64,000 nt of DNA from Nageia nagi (GCA_050084985.1 JBITNC010000001.1:120900001-120964000), one strand, 5' to 3'. Positions 1 through 12,259 are shown, counted from the stretch's first letter. Notes: generated by a model from the sequence alone, not told the origin. Program-made: numbers and translations.

Positions 1-960
1 TCTATAATTTTCCCATGAAATCTTGGTATTTTGAATCAAATAAGAGAACCTAATTCCCTAGGTTGAACTATGTATTCCTCAAATTCTTATCATGCCATAT
101 CTTTCTTTGCTGATGAATGATTTCAGTTTGATGTAAAGCTTCCCTCCTTTTCTTATCTAATGCACTCAATTGGATCAATCTATCTCTCTGGGCCTCATTT
201 AGATCAATCTCCACTTCTAAGGCTATTCTAAGAGTCTGAATTTCAAACTCTATTGGTAAGAGTGGTTTCTTTCCATATACTAATTCATAAGGTGAAAGTC
301 TTGTTGTGGACTTCCATGTTATATTATAAGCCCATACAACTTCAGAGAGTCTATTTGCCCAATCCTTCCTATGTGAAGCAACGATTTTGGTTAAAATCCT
401 TTCTAATTCTCTATTAGTGACCTCTACTTGTCCACTGGTTTGTGGGTGATATGGGGAGGCTTTCTTATGGGTAATCTGATAGTGATCAACAAAATGCTTT
501 ATCATGTGAGACATAAACTGAGGTCCTTGATCTGAAACTAAAAATTTTGGAGTTTCAAACCTCTGCATAATGTTTGTATATAGAAAATCTACTACTTTTT
601 CTTCCCTTGCTTGCACAAGTGCACATACTTCTACCCATTTAGTAGTGTAATCTATACAAACCAAAATATGCTTCTTACCTTGTGAGGGTGGACTGATTGG
701 TCCCACAAAGTCTATTCCCCATTGTTGAATGGTTCAATTACAACTTGGGGATGAAGTGGCATTTGAGTTATCACAGTAGGCCTGCCCATTCTTTACATTG
801 ATCACACTGATCCACATATTTATTCACATCTTTATGCATAGATAACCAATAGTATCCAGCATCTAATACCTTTTAAATTTCCTCTTAGCAGAATAATGTC
901 CTCCTAAGGGTTCATCATGATAAGCTCTAAAAATATCAAAGACTTCATCTATTCTAAGAC
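1..960 (-). pseudogene. Ty3/gypsy integrase relic (G1)
   Basis: The best-preserved domain of the element, with an open stretch of 212 codons (706-68). The catalytic core is visible: QWGIDF just upstream at about 721 (first Asp, in another frame), VSDQGPQF (second Asp) and QVEVTNRE (Glu), the D,D-35-E pattern that joins retrotransposon DNA to the host chromosome. The signature YHPQTSGQVE is intact. Upstream, at about 930-780, a zinc-binding His/Cys region with CDQCKEW can be read after a frameshift. Downstream of the stop at 68-70 the frame goes on as VLLFDSKYQDF, the usual integrase C-terminal region, and leaves the window. Stops and frameshifts separate all three parts. Confidence 0.92.
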
Positions 961-1149
961 ATCTTTCGAAGAATATGATCAGACCACATTTAAACAACAT
1001 TCCATTCACCCATTTATATGATGCACTTTCTTTTATCAGACCCTTTTTCTATTTTGGAGAGTAATGTGGAGGAGTTTTACCTGTGACAATATAATTTGCT
1101 ATATCTGCAAACCAAGGAGATTGTACTGAGATAGCAAAAAGTTTTTCAT

Positions 1150-1660
1150 CTGGAAAAGAATCCTCCACTAAGATCATCAGTTCTATCCATATTCAATCTA
1201 GATAAGAAGTCTCCACCACATTAGCTTTACAGGTTTATTAATAATTGTAACATTGAATTCTTACAAAAGTAATAACCATCTGATTATTCTTCGCTTACTA
1301 CTAGCTTGTTCATCAGATATTTAATTACAGCATGGTAGTGTGTACAAACACTTGATATCTAGTAATATAATGTCTGAACTTATTTATGGCATATACCACT
1401 ATCAAAAATTATTTTTATATGGTAGTGTAATTTCTTTCAGCTCCTACCAAATTCTTGCTAATATAGTAAATGGATAGTGAGACTTATCTTATTCCTCTTG
1501 TCCAAAACTACTCCAATAGCATAATTGGAGGCATCAGTATGGATGTGGAAAGGAAGGCTCCAATTTTGTCCTCTCAAAACTGGAGTTGTCATCAATTTAT
1601 CTTTGATAGATTGAAAAGCTACTTCACAATCAGTATCCATTCAAAATCTATGTCCTTATG
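1150..1660 (-). pseudogene. Ty3 RNase H relic (G1)
   Basis: The 60-codon open stretch 1640-1458 carries FQSIKDKLMTTPVL and FHIHTDASNYAIGVVL, the tether and first catalytic Asp (TDAS) of the Ty3-type RNase H that removes the RNA strand during reverse transcription. Further fragments towards 1150 (KYLMNK, then a DFLSRLN-like tail) follow in shifting frames with several stops. The domain sits between RT and integrase as expected. Its right half is weakly preserved, so the end coordinate is approximate. Confidence 0.8.
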
Positions 1661-2530
1661 TAGTAATGCAAAGAGAGGAGCTAATCTTACTGAAATTTTG
1701 GATAAATCTTTTGTAATAACCAACATGTCCTAGGAAGCTTCTAACATCTATCTGAGTTTCTGGAATGGAAGTTGTTTAATGATTTCCACCTTCTTTGGAT
1801 CTACAGAATTCCTTGAGCTGATATATGGTGTCCCAGTACAATTCCCTCTTGTACCATCATAAAAATTTCTCAAAACTGAGGGATAAATTATGTTCTTCAC
1901 ATCTTACCAACACTTTTTCTAGATTTTTCAATGCTTCTTTAAATGTGTTGCCATAAACTGTGAAGTCATCCATATAAACCTCCACACACTCATTAGTTAA
2001 ATCTAAAATATGGCAAGAAAGCTCTTTGAAAAGTTGCAGTGCATTACACAACCCAAAAGGTAGAACTTTATAAGCAAATGTTCCCATGGATAAGTAAAAG
2101 TGGTTTTCTCCTAGTCTTCTATTGCAATCTTTATTTGATTATAACCACTAAACCCATCCAGAAATGAAAAGTACTTCTTCCCAGCCAAATTATCCAATAC
2201 CTGATCTATAAATGGTAAGGGGAAATGATCCCTGTGAGTGGCTTGTTCAAGGTTCTATAGTCTACATAGACTCTCCACTTTCCATTTTTATTTGGTACCA
2301 ACACTAGAGGTGAAACCCATCTACTATCAGAAATAGGATAGATAAAATCTACTTTCAACAACTTTTCTAATTCTATTTTCACAATATATTTAAGATTTGG
2401 GTTTATTCTCCTAGGAGGTTGGTTTACAGGCTTAGAATTATCTGTATAAATATGATGAGTACAAATGTCAGATGAATACCTTTCATGTCTGAGTAGTCCC
2501 AAGAAATGGTCTTGTGTGAGTTCTCAGCAT
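1661..2530 (-). pseudogene. Ty3 reverse transcriptase relic (G1)
   Basis: Two open stretches, 2502-2206 and 2087-1857, cover the finger and palm regions. The first has PLVLVPNKNGKWRVYVDYRT, the template-binding entry of Ty3 RTs. Between them KKYFSFLDGFSGYNQI is readable, with the first catalytic Asp in FLDG. The second has WGTFAYKVLPFGLCNA and EVYMDDFTVY, so the YMDD-type active-site box is intact. The text after YMDD (ALKNLEKVLVRCEEHNLSLS) is typical of the Athila/Tat side of plant Ty3 elements. Stops and a frameshift near 2206 break the chain. Between this and the protease, 2531-2960 is degenerate linker with no domain that I can name. Confidence 0.9.
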
Positions 2531-2959
2531 TTCGATTGTGTCTTCTTCTTCTTGAAAAGTTAGCTAGCTACTTATGTTGAGTGTCTTTCTAAGCAAGATC
2601 TAACTAATTTCATTCCTGGTGCAATTAAATTGCTCTAATCCGAAAGTTGAGCTAGTGAATTCAAAGGACAATGATGTGGGAATAATGAATGAAATATTTT
2701 TGTCCTTTCTCTAAAAGCTTCTCCTTTTGGTATAATATGGGTAAGTGGACATCTGAATACTGATAAAAAGTGAGTCTAACCATCAATTGGTATGTTAAAA
2801 ATATCTTGAAAACTTACCAATGATGAGTTTTGGTCTTCTTCTTTTAGACTCCCATTTGTTGTTCACAACTTATTTTCTCCAAAATTTCTTCCAGTTCTTC
2901 CACATGTTCCTGAATTGCAATTGTGGCCAAGGTTGCAAATGTTTTAGCTCCATCAGGTT

Positions 2960-3345
2960 CAAGTTCATCAATCCACAACTATCCTTGGTACTCAAGAGTA
3001 GGTTGAGTAGAAGGATAAAAGAGATAGTTTTTATATTCGTCCATCAAAATTGTCATATCTCTAGATCTGCAATTGATAAATGCTACTACAGTTGCTAACC
3101 ATGGTCTACCTAAGATTATAGGATATCCATTATTTCCTTTTGTCTTTAATACCAAAAAATTTGCTGATATTCCCATGAATCAATAGTGATTTGCACATAT
3201 CAATTACTCCTTCTGGTGTAGCTATAGACTGATCTGCTAATTGTAGAATTATTGTTGTTGGTTTGATCTCTGATAATGATAATTCCTCTATCAAGTCTGT
3301 AGTTATAACATTAATTGCTACTCCCAAGTCAATCAATACATTTGG
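2960..3345 (-). pseudogene. Retropepsin-like protease relic (G1)
   Basis: Two overlapping open stretches in different frames (3336-3130 and 3176-2979) together span an aspartic protease domain. The active-site triplet region reads IDLGVAINVI, so the usual D-S/T-G is now D-L-G, which would be inactive. The second stretch holds YPIILGRPWLATVVAFINC, the ILGRPWL flap-end motif of plant Ty3 proteases. The overlap shows one frameshift between about 3130 and 3176. The protease normally cuts the gag-pol polyprotein inside the particle. Its position between gag and RT agrees. Confidence 0.85.
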
Positions 3346-4229
3346 AATTTTGGTTCCTTTAATATATACTATGATAATTGGAGTACCAGGATCTCCATAC
3401 TTGGGATTAATTATCTTACTAAATAGTAGTTCAGCTACCTTACCATCTACTTGAATGGTTTTTGGATAAGTTTTCCTCTTTCTCCCTCTTTTCTAATGCA
3501 TAACTCTTTCATAAGCTTGTTTAATTCTAGAACTTCTTGAATTACTTGTAACACTGAATGGATATATTGAGCTTTTTTAATTCTCTAAGTAATTTAGACT
3601 CTTTTTCAATTGGTTTGATTATTAACTTTCAGGATATGGAATCTATTCTTCCTTTTGCTTTTGAACCTCTTTTTGGGCTAGACTTTCAATAGTGTGTTTC
3701 AAATTCCTCATTATTTACCTCTGTGACTACTGGTGGATCCAAATCTGTTATTTTTACTGTTCTATTATCTTCCTTCCAATCTTAGTTGAATCTTGTCAAA
3801 TTGTATGGCATTAATTGAGGTAAGTATCATTCTGATCAATGTGATAGGTGGCTTGCCTATTGTTGGGATTTGGAATAGGTTAAGCTGGAGTGCAGGCTAT
3901 TTTTTGTATATTTGGCCTTGAGCTAGTCCTGGTAATAATGCTTGTTGTTGTTGAGTATTTTGAATCCATTTTCTTTGCTAATTTCCTTGTTCCAACCAAA
4001 TTGATTTCCTTGATTCAATTTGGTTCATTCCTTGATTCCAATTGGACTATTTCAACTAGAGTGGTTATTCCATGGTCCTCCCCACTGTTGATTTTGATCA
4101 AATTATGTCCAATCCTGATTTGACATCCATGGAGGATATGGCATCATATTAGGTGGATATGCATATTCCACGAAGGTTGAAATAAGCCTTGTGGAGCCTT
4201 GAAAATTGTTGTTTCCTTTTGGGTGCAAC

Positions 4230-5629
4230 ATAGCTTGCATCTCTTGTCATACTTGCCAATGACATTTGGGCTACTGTTAAACATTCACAGTCATCTATCT
4301 TATGATTTTTCTGACATAATCCACATATTTCTATTTTGTTGAGAGGACATTCATGAAGTGCATGCTTCTTCTTACACCTTGGAATAATAGATAGCTAATG
4401 AGTCTTAAGAGTCTTGTGGATCTTTTTCTTTAGCTGCTCTATTTGTTCCTCCCTTTAATTGTTCAATTCCACCAAAATTCAGTTTTGAAATTGGCCAATT
4501 CTTCAATAAGTTCACTAACCGCACTATCCTTAGTGTGAAGTTTCATCTTACGAGTAGGAGTTCTGGTCCTTGAGTAATTTGTGCATAACTCAATGATCTC
4601 ATCCAAATCTAATGTATAGATATTTCCTCTTCCCATTAGATTCAAAACATCAAGGGATGATTCTAATAATCCTCTCAGAAATATTGTCTTAACAAAATCA
4701 GGATCAAAGTTAGTTCCTACCCTTTTTTGCACAAAAAGGAACCTATCCAAATAATCCTCCAAGCTTTCTATTTCTTCTTGCTTGATTTTGAATAGCTCAT
4801 CTTTCCTGTCCTTGACTCTGCAATACTCTTGATACTTCTCCAAAATAATTTTTCCATTTCTTCCCAAGTGGTGATAGAATCTAGTGGAAGTCCCATGAAA
4901 ATTCATTGCATTATCCTTCAAGGTATAAGGAAAGAGTTTCAACTTTTGATTATCCAATTCATAATCATATGTCTTACATATGATTTTAAATTCAAACAAG
5001 AACTGATCAAGATCTTCATCTTGGAAGACCTCTAAAGTTGGGTAACACTGATGGTGAAATATTCTTCATTGGGGCATCAACTCCTAGAGCAAGTAGGATG
5101 GGAAAAGAGAAGGTCCTATTTGGATTTTTGGATTTGCTCCTCCTCCACCACAACCTCCAGTAGCATGAGTACTACTCTACCTCCTGACATAGTATATAAT
5201 GGATTGACAAAAGTTGTAAAAATTCTAAAAGGTCTTTTTGCTTCCTCCCTTTCAGCTTCAGAATCTGTATTACTTGAAGGAATCTGGATGTGCAATGGTG
5301 AAGAAATTTCAAAAATCTTACAGATTCCTTTTCTAAAACATCAACTTCTTAGATTGTTCAAGAGGTTTTTCTTTAATTAATTCTTCTTCAAGATGCCTAG
5401 GATTTGTTTCTTCTGATGATATGATTATGAATTTTCTTTAGTTTAGCTGATAAAGATTGCTCAACAACACTAGGAATTTCCTCAACAATTTCATCTTACT
5501 GTGATGAGGTAGCTCTACTAATTCAATAGGTCTTCTTTGGGGGGGTTTTATTAGAGTGTGACCTCTACCTCTACTACTCCTACCTCTATTACTAATAAAT
5601 CTTCCCCTCTCATCTCTAGATCTATTCAT
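4230..5629 (-). pseudogene. Ty3 gag relic (G1)
   Basis: The N-terminus probably lies at 5629, where an RG-rich stretch (RGRFISNRGRSSRGRG) opens about 190 bases after the primer site. The best part is 4999-4463, with LKLFPYTLKDNAM and EESLEDYLDRF-type text of the retrotransposon gag domain that forms the particle. At about 4400-4250 zinc-knuckle text can be read across frames (HALHECPL and CGLCQKNHK). From 4230 down to 3346 lies a poorly preserved gag-protease spacer with no clear domain. Stops and frameshifts divide the gene into at least four pieces. Confidence 0.85.
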
Positions 5630-5821
5630 TCATTCTAAATAATCAACTTTGAAATCAAATCTAAGCAAGTTCAAAATAGTTTGAATGAAGAACTCTTGTA
5701 TGGCTGCTACTCGAGACCACTCAAATATCCCCTTTGAAGAAACATGGCTGCACATAATTTCTAATATGGTACTAGTAGGATTCCTACTACAAAAATTGTT
5801 ATCACCAGTCCTAACAACACC

Positions 5822-5840
5822 TTCCCCGACAACAGCACCA
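5822..5840 (-). other. Primer-binding site of G1, tRNA-Asp type
   Basis: The minus strand reads TGGTGCTGTTGTCGGGGAA. This is close to the TGGCGCCGTTGCCGGGGA site, complementary to the tRNA-Asp 3' end, known from Athila-like elements. The differences I see are C-to-T changes. It lies four bases inside the LTR border. Confidence 0.82.
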
Positions 5841-6556
5841 AAAATGATGAGGTATCAATTCATCATTTAATTTTTGTCAATCCTAAGTTGGTGTATAAGG
5901 CTATATGTAGTTGAGGACTCTATTTTATCCCTTGTTCTACTTTCAAATTTCAATCACACAATAATGCTAAATTTAGACTTGCAAGAATTAAACTAGAAAA
6001 ATAAAGTTGCAATAAACTGAAGGAAATGGAGTTAAACACACACACTAAGATACTATCAAATACTTTGTAGAAAACTAGAAATTGACATGAAACAAATAAG
6101 AGACCTCTACCAGTAGGAGTGGGCCCCCTCTTCCTAGTAGAGACTCATAATTAAACACAATGTTAAAGAATTGTCACACCTTTTTATTGCTTTTCCAAAT
6201 GAACTGTATAATTTGATTACAAAAGCTAGTCCTTCCTCCTCTTCCTCTCTTTCTATCACCAAGTCTCTTATTTATTCTAATAAGCTCATTAATGCTTTTT
6301 AACTAATCATTCTAAATATATACTACTTGACCTATTCATTTGGGTCATACAATCCTTCTTTCCTACGCTGTCTACTAATATTCTGGAGATAATTCTACAA
6401 AGATCAAGTCTAAAATAGAATTAGTTACTTTGTCCTTAAGACTAATTCCAAATTGGAATAAGTCTACTTGACTTCTTCTCTGGCTCATCTAGTTTCTCTA
6501 ATTGATCCACTTCTCTATCTTTGATGTAGCTATCATCTTAGCTATAATTCAAGAGC

Positions 6557-6706
6557 CTTTTTGGAGCTACATTTCAAGAACCTTTCTAGAGCTACATTTC
6601 AGGAACCTTTCTGGAGCTACATTTCAAGAACCTTTCTGGAGCTATATTTTAGGAGCCTTTCAAGAGCTATATTTTAGGAACCTTTCTGGAGCTATGGTTT
6701 CTAGAA
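6557..6706. repeat. 25-bp tandem array, 6 units, inside G1 LTR
   Basis: Six head-to-tail copies of a 25-bp unit begin at 6557, 6582, 6607, 6632, 6657 and 6682. The consensus is CTTTCTGGAGCTACATTTC followed by AAGAAC. Copies differ at a few bases each, so the array is old. An open frame across it (6502-6741) is a by-product of the repeat and not a gene. Confidence 0.93.
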
Positions 6707-6721
6707 CTGATCCTAGAAATA

Positions 6722-7090
6722 GTTTTTGGAGCCAAACTTAAGTTGCTTTCTGGTGCTAGACTTAAGTCAACTTTTGGAGCCAAACTGGAGTTGCCTTCTA
6801 GTGCTAGACTTAAGTTGGTTTCTAGAGCTAGACTGACATTACTTTCTAGTGCTAGACTTAAGTTGATTTCTGGAGCTAGACTTAAGTCAGTTTCTAGTGC
6901 TAGACTTAAGTCAATTTTTGGAGCTAGGCTGAAGTTGCTTTCTGGTGCTAGATTGAAGTCCTTTCTGGTGCTAGATTGAAGTTATTTTTGGAGCCAGTCT
7001 TAAGTTACTTTCTAGTGCTAGACTTTAGTTGGTTTTTGGAGCCAGTCTTTAGTTACTTTCTGGTGCTAGACTTAAGTTAGTTTTTGGAGA
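6722..7090. repeat. 24-bp tandem array, about 15 units, inside G1 LTR
   Basis: The unit is CTTTCTGGTGCTAGACTTAA plus GTTG. Alternate units tend to carry GGAGC instead of GGTGC, giving a loose 48-bp higher-order repeat. Because 24 is a multiple of three, the plus strand stays open (6743-6979) as an eight-residue repeat of the ARLKLLSS kind. This is probably incidental, since it runs antisense to the element. The core CTTTCTGG.GCTA is shared with the 25-bp array next door. Confidence 0.92.
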
Positions 7091-7463
7091 TCTCAATTAG
7101 ATTACTCTAGAGCTAGAAACTTGATACTTGCAGCCATCATTCTATAAGAAGTTAGAATATGTGCTTAGTAAACATTATTCAAACATAAATAGTAATTTTT
7201 CATGCATCAAAATTACAAATAACATTAATAAATTAAAGATCAAACAAATATGCATTCAACATTAAATTAGATAGTTTATAACAATTGGTAATATCATTCA
7301 AGTCATAATAGTGTTCCAAATATCCTTAACACCTTAAATAAATGCATAAAAATGAGACCATTTGTGAGTCTCATCAATTTGTAGCACTCACAATCTCTTA
7401 TTTAATGAAAAACCTTTTCAACAACTTGATGAAGGGTCCCCATTCCTTCCTCTCAAGCTCACA

Positions 7464-10309
7464 TAGTAATATATGTTAGATTCTTATGAAATGATGGCTC
7501 TCCTCATGCACTCCCTTGATGGTAGATGTTGGCATTCATAAACACTTTATTCAATGAGAAGTCTTCAAACTATAAATTCCAGTGCTCATGGTATCCATCT
7601 CAAATCACCCTCTTTCCATGTCATGTAGATTAGTCAATCCCACCTACAATAGAGCAGATTTTGAAAATGTAGAGTTTTATTTTTCAAAGTTTCCCTGAAA
7701 CCATGGGTGATGGAAAACAATTTTGAATTAGGTAAGAATTTTTGGAGGGCCATATCTCTTGCTATGCCCTCTTTTTATTTATTTTTGGCACATCTTATGC
7801 TTATAGAGCATATTTCAAACCTATTTTAAAGTATGAACACTTATCTCTCTACTACCTTTATGATGTTACTTATCATTGATAATCTTTAAAATTCACCTTA
7901 CATAATGTAACTTTGGTAAGTTGTGACCAAAAAGGGCAATGTCTTAAAATTTATTATACTAACAGAGTTCAACAAGGAAGCCACAATACTATTTGGTGTG
8001 AAAATCCAACATGATGATAGAAAAGGGATTATGGGAAAACCCAATACAAGTTTATTTTGGAAAATACATTCCATGATCTCATTCTATTAGTCATTGGAGA
8101 CTCCAAAATAGTGTGCACACTTTCTATAATCTTGTTTTGAATAAGTAAATGATATAGGTGACCACCAATTCATTTATTTAGTTTTGGTTATATTCAAAAC
8201 AACAAAAGAATTTATTTAAATAGTTAAAAAGAAAAGAATAGTTACAAAGTTAATAAGATTCTTAAGTGATTATGATGGGAAAATAATCTCTATGATTTAT
8301 AAAATTGAGTGTATTTAAACTTTTTTAGTATATTGCCTAGTAAAACATATCAATGTGTTGATGCAAGCATCCAATACCTTAGTAAATATGAACAAATGGA
8401 CTAATTTAGAATATGGATTTAAATTCACTTTTGTTAAATAAAAGATAGATTATTACTGATGACCAAGGAAGGAAGGTAGTCCAACAAGGACCAAAAATCC
8501 TCCCAATTAATGCATTGCATTATGGTCATAAAATATAAAAGGATGTCCTAATCCCCCCCCTCCTAGTACTCGATCCATGCACCAAAGGTCCATGAAGATG
8601 TTCATTACTTGAAGATCGATGAAGATGTTCAATGCTCAATGCTCATTATTTGCAGATCAATGGATGTGTTCCACAACAAGGCAAATAATAACTTACTAAG
8701 TACGAAGCTTTACTTCATTTTTATTACAAGATGATGATGAATTACTAAATTATTAAATTGTATTTAGCCTTATGATGTATTAATGTCCTTTGTAATAAGT
8801 TTATGAAAGCTTTATCATTATCTTAGATGTTGATAAATAAAGTTACAAGGTATATTTAATTTTCTTGTAATTAATTGTTAACCTACAAATGTTTAATGAG
8901 GATTATATTGTATTTATCTATTGAATGATAAATGAAAAGTAGATAATTTTTATTTCTCTTTATGAACAATATTATTATTATTATATATTATGGTTAATGC
9001 TTAGATGAATAGAAGTAGGATTAATACTTGTTATTGCATGATAAGTAGTGTGTTAGAAAATCAATTTAAATAGATTCTTTAAAGAAATATATATATTAGA
9101 AAATAATCCTAATTTAGAGTTAAAGTTCCAAATGACAATTTGTGATCATTTGGGATAGTTTAGGGACTCTTGGAATCAAATTGGATACAAATGGGACCCA
9201 ATGGGATTGTTTGGAATCCTTAGGGATGAATGTAATAATGTAAAAAAATGATGGAGAACCTTCACCAAATAAACCTACATTGAAAAGTGATAAACAAAAG
9301 GAATATTCTTTAGCATAAAGACCACTTAGCATTGCATTACTTTTGTAGCAATAGTAGCTATACCTTTCCTCATGACTTACTACTTTATGTATCACAAAAG
9401 CTTTTAAAAACTAGATTCATATATGCAATACAATACATATGAGATAAATAAGAATTATGTACTTTTTTGGAAATTCTATAATTGAAACTTCCAAGGTACA
9501 CCTATGGGAAAAGATGAATGGTTTTAAACCCTAAAACTTATCTTTTACCCTCTTTACTATTTGGGAACATTAGTTTATGGTTAGTATACCATGGGTGGTT
9601 GTTTTTGTCAGTACACTTAATAATAAATTAGACTAAACAACCACTTGAGGATATTATTTAATATCCATGGCTCCCCAAGTTATAATAATAAGGATGCCAA
9701 ACCACATGGTGGGCCTAACTGATAGTCATGGGTAGGCTAGTAACTCATATCCTATGATAGGTGATTTAGGTGGGGATATCAATCAAAAAAAACTACTATT
9801 ATCGAGTGAGGGTAACTAGTAGTCATACTACTTATAGCTAGTAAATAAGAGATGATGATTATTCCATAGGTGACACTACCCACTCATATAGAAGTTTTCC
9901 TAGGAAAAACTATATTCTCTTATGAGATGGAGAGTTATTATCAGGTAACAATGCTAACTTAGTGGAAGTGTGATATCTCAAGTTGTATGGGCTCTAAGTA
10001 GAAACTTACTACATCATGATCAAAAATCCTATTGCACATGAGACATGGAATAGGAATGGTGAGGTTACTTTTGAGATGTCTTTTCAATAGGGTGAGTGTT
10101 GAAGAGTGAACACCAAAAAATTTTATTAGGGTTGGTTACCTTGAGTTCTTGACCAATCTTGCCATGTGAGTGTTGAACTACCTAGCAACAATATTAAGCT
10201 CATGCAGGATCACTTGGTTCATTCCTAGAATATCAGTGTTAAATTAAATAAAAAAAATTAGGTCTAAAATTTAGGGTTTTGATTGGTTAAAATAATTGGA
10301 TGCATTACA
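7464..10309 (+). repeat. Left LTR of G2, 5' end missing
   Basis: It aligns with 15279-18102 over its whole length with scattered substitutions and small indels. Examples are the shared runs ATGGTAGATGTTGG, GGTGACCACCAATT and TTAGGGTTTTG. It ends TTACA one base before the primer site. The first part of the LTR (right-copy bases 15105 to about 15279, with TGTCATGACCC) is absent here. Open stretches inside it on either strand have no counterpart in known proteins that I recognise. Confidence 0.9.
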
Positions 10310-10310
10310 T

Positions 10311-10323
10311 TGGTATCAGAACA
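10311..10323 (+). other. Primer-binding site of G2, initiator tRNA-Met type
   Basis: TGGTATCAGAACA follows the LTR end ...TTACA by one base. It matches the common plant site TGGTATCAGAGC, complementary to the 3' end of initiator tRNA-Met, with a late mismatch. From here to about 10650 is untranslated leader without visible features. Confidence 0.9.
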
Positions 10324-10649
10324 TCAAGTTCAAACCATTAGGCCTACGTCCATGACTCTTTTGCTATAATAGTTTAGGAAGTCTAGATTGAGTATGCATG
10401 CTCCTAATAAAATACTATTTGGTTGACTTATATTATGGCAATCCCAAGATGTGTAACCAAAGCTTCAAAAAACTCACAAAAGGTGCCTCAAATAGCCTTC
10501 CTATAAATGCTAATGCCAATGCGTGGCAAACCAAAGAAATGTTGGGGGCCAAAATGCAAATGTTAAGAGCTTGAAATGATAAAATACCAATTCTTAGGTT
10601 CCTATAAATAATACTAAGAGTTCTTCTATCCATTCTAAGTCAAAATAAT

Positions 10650-11700
10650 GGAGAAGAAGACATCACAAAACTCCAAGAGTAGGTGGAAAAGTAACAAGAA
10701 TGATAAATAATCTATTGAGTCAGAGAGTTGATTCTCCAAGATAAGAATTTAATCTAATCCTTCTAGCACAAGCAAGATCGATGGAATGAACAACTAGATT
10801 TAGGAAAGGATTGAATAAGAACTTGCATCTGATTTGAATAAATCTCAAATACCCAAGTTTAATGGAAAGATGAAGGTGAGCATTAGAGGTGTGGTTAAAG
10901 GAGGTAAAAACCTACTTATCAATGAAAAATCTATCACCAAAAACCCAAACCATGTGGGCTACCTACAACTTTTAATATATTTTCCTTGAATGATGGAATT
11001 CTTACAAAGTTGACCATTGAGTATAGTATTTGAAGTGGCTAGAATTTGTGAAAGCATTCAGTATTTCCACTAAGAAATATGAGGAATATTATACACTTCA
11101 ATAAGGTTCCATGAGTTTACAAACCTATCATCAATAAGTTCATCAAACTTCATAAGTATGTTCCAAAGATAAAAATCACCTGAAGGTTCATAGATTCCTT
11201 GTGGGAATGGATTCCAAGATCAAGATTGTGGTCAATATCCTAAACCCTAAGACATTGCAACAAGCTTATGATCTGGCTAAGAGATCTAAAAGTAACTTGG
11301 GCATAACAAAAACCCTCATGAATTATGTGTTGTATGAAAAAATAAGGAAACCTTTTGGGAGGAATAAAGTGTTGAGCAACAAGCTTCACATAATGGCAAA
11401 AGAAAGGTCAATTAGAATCACATAAATGGAAACTTTTCTATATTTGAGAAGAAACAACTTGGGAACAAGGATTTCAAGAAGGGTTTTCAAAAGAAGAATT
11501 AGTATTTTATAAGATAGAATCAAAACCATGGGAATAGAAATTAAGTATATATGAACCTAAACCATAGATTCCTTAAGTAAACAAATAACCAATACATGCC
11601 TAAGGATAACAACTCAAAGAAAAAGAAAGCTCCATGGGATGGATGTTAGAACTATGGTGGAGCACATTATGTAAGTCAATGCCCTCTAAAGATAGACCCA
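10650..11700 (+). pseudogene. Ty3 gag relic (G2)
   Basis: Heavily broken. The longest open piece, 11201-11425, carries KIKIVVNILNPKTLQQAYDLA, the segment after the gag core in chromoviruses. A zinc knuckle survives at 11644-11682 as GC*NYGGAHYVSQCP, a C-X2-C-X3-H-X4-C motif in which the second Cys has become Tyr and a Trp/Lys position a stop. The text before 11200 is too degenerate to place residue by residue. Function would be RNA packaging in the particle; the copy is dead. Confidence 0.75.
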
Positions 11701-11779
11701 CCAAAAGATCATCAAATGTTTACAACAACTGGATCAAGACAAGCTACATCTCTTTAGATATTGGGTAAATTTTTTGTCA

Positions 11780-12230
11780 AATATTTAAAGTTTTGATAGA
11801 TTATGGTGCAACAAACATTTCATTACAAATTCTTTAGTTAAATACATGATTAAGGCACCAAAAATTTTAACAAATGGATGGCAAGTAGAGTTTGGATCTG
11901 GTCAAAAGTGTTATGTCAAATAATGTTTTAAAATGTTGAAATTGAGTTATCGAAGGGAATTATTATGTGGGATTTATATGTGGTTCCCTTAGCTTCCAAT
12001 GATATTATCCTAAGAATGGATTGGTTAATGGCACATAAGGCCTTGATCAATTTTTAGGAGAGATGGATGTAATATGCTAATTTATCCCAAAACCAATATA
12101 GGGTGTTTATTGATCAAGGACCATTTGAACCTTACTTTATCACAACCATGCAAATGAGAAGAAGTATTAGAAAAAGGAAAATGATCTTTGCAGTTAAGGT
12201 CAAAGAAGTAGAAGAAGAGCATAAAGAGGT
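11780..12230 (+). pseudogene. Retropepsin-like protease relic (G2)
   Basis: VLIDYGATNIS at about 11793-11826 is the protease active site, with the usual D-S-G now D-Y-G. About 60 codons on, IILRMDWLMAHKALINF matches the chromovirus ILGMDWL motif with Gly changed to Arg, followed by a TAG where a Gln or Glu is usual. The spacer to the RT (to about 12230) reads as an acidic linker (VKEVEEEHKEVKML). Confidence 0.82.
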
Positions 12231-12259
12231 AAAAATGTTAAATAAGTACTTATGTTAAG

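Larger units (their letters stand above)
1..7463 (-). mobile_element. G1: Athila/Tat-like Ty3/gypsy LTR retrotransposon, 3' end cut off by the window
   Basis: Read on the minus strand, the order is LTR (7463-5845), primer-binding site (5840-5822), gag (about 5629-4230), protease (3345-2960), reverse transcriptase (2530-1660), RNase H (1660-1150) and integrase (960-1). This is the Ty3/gypsy order. The 3' LTR lies left of base 1. No chromodomain follows the integrase within the window, and the primer site resembles tRNA-Asp, so the non-chromodomain branch fits best. Every domain is broken by stops or frameshifts, so it is a fossil. Its right border falls exactly where homology to the right LTR of G2 stops, which suggests that G1 inserted into G2's left LTR, with TAGTA (7464-7468) as the candidate 5-bp target duplication. 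Confidence 0.85.
5845..7463 (-). repeat. 5' LTR of G1 (1619 bp)
   Basis: On the plus strand it begins TGATGAGGTATC and ends CTCACA, giving TG...CA ends and short terminal inverted repeats (TGATGAG/TGTGAG). The inner border is fixed by the primer site. The outer border is fixed by where homology to the right LTR of G2 begins (about 7464). The partner LTR is outside the window, so the outer border rests on that argument. It contains two tandem arrays that share the core CTTTCTGG.GCTA. Confidence 0.75.

Noticed and set aside
1470-1733. Plus-strand open frame over the RNase H of G1
   Set aside because: Antisense shadow of the minus-strand RNase H, which carries the recognisable TDAS motif.
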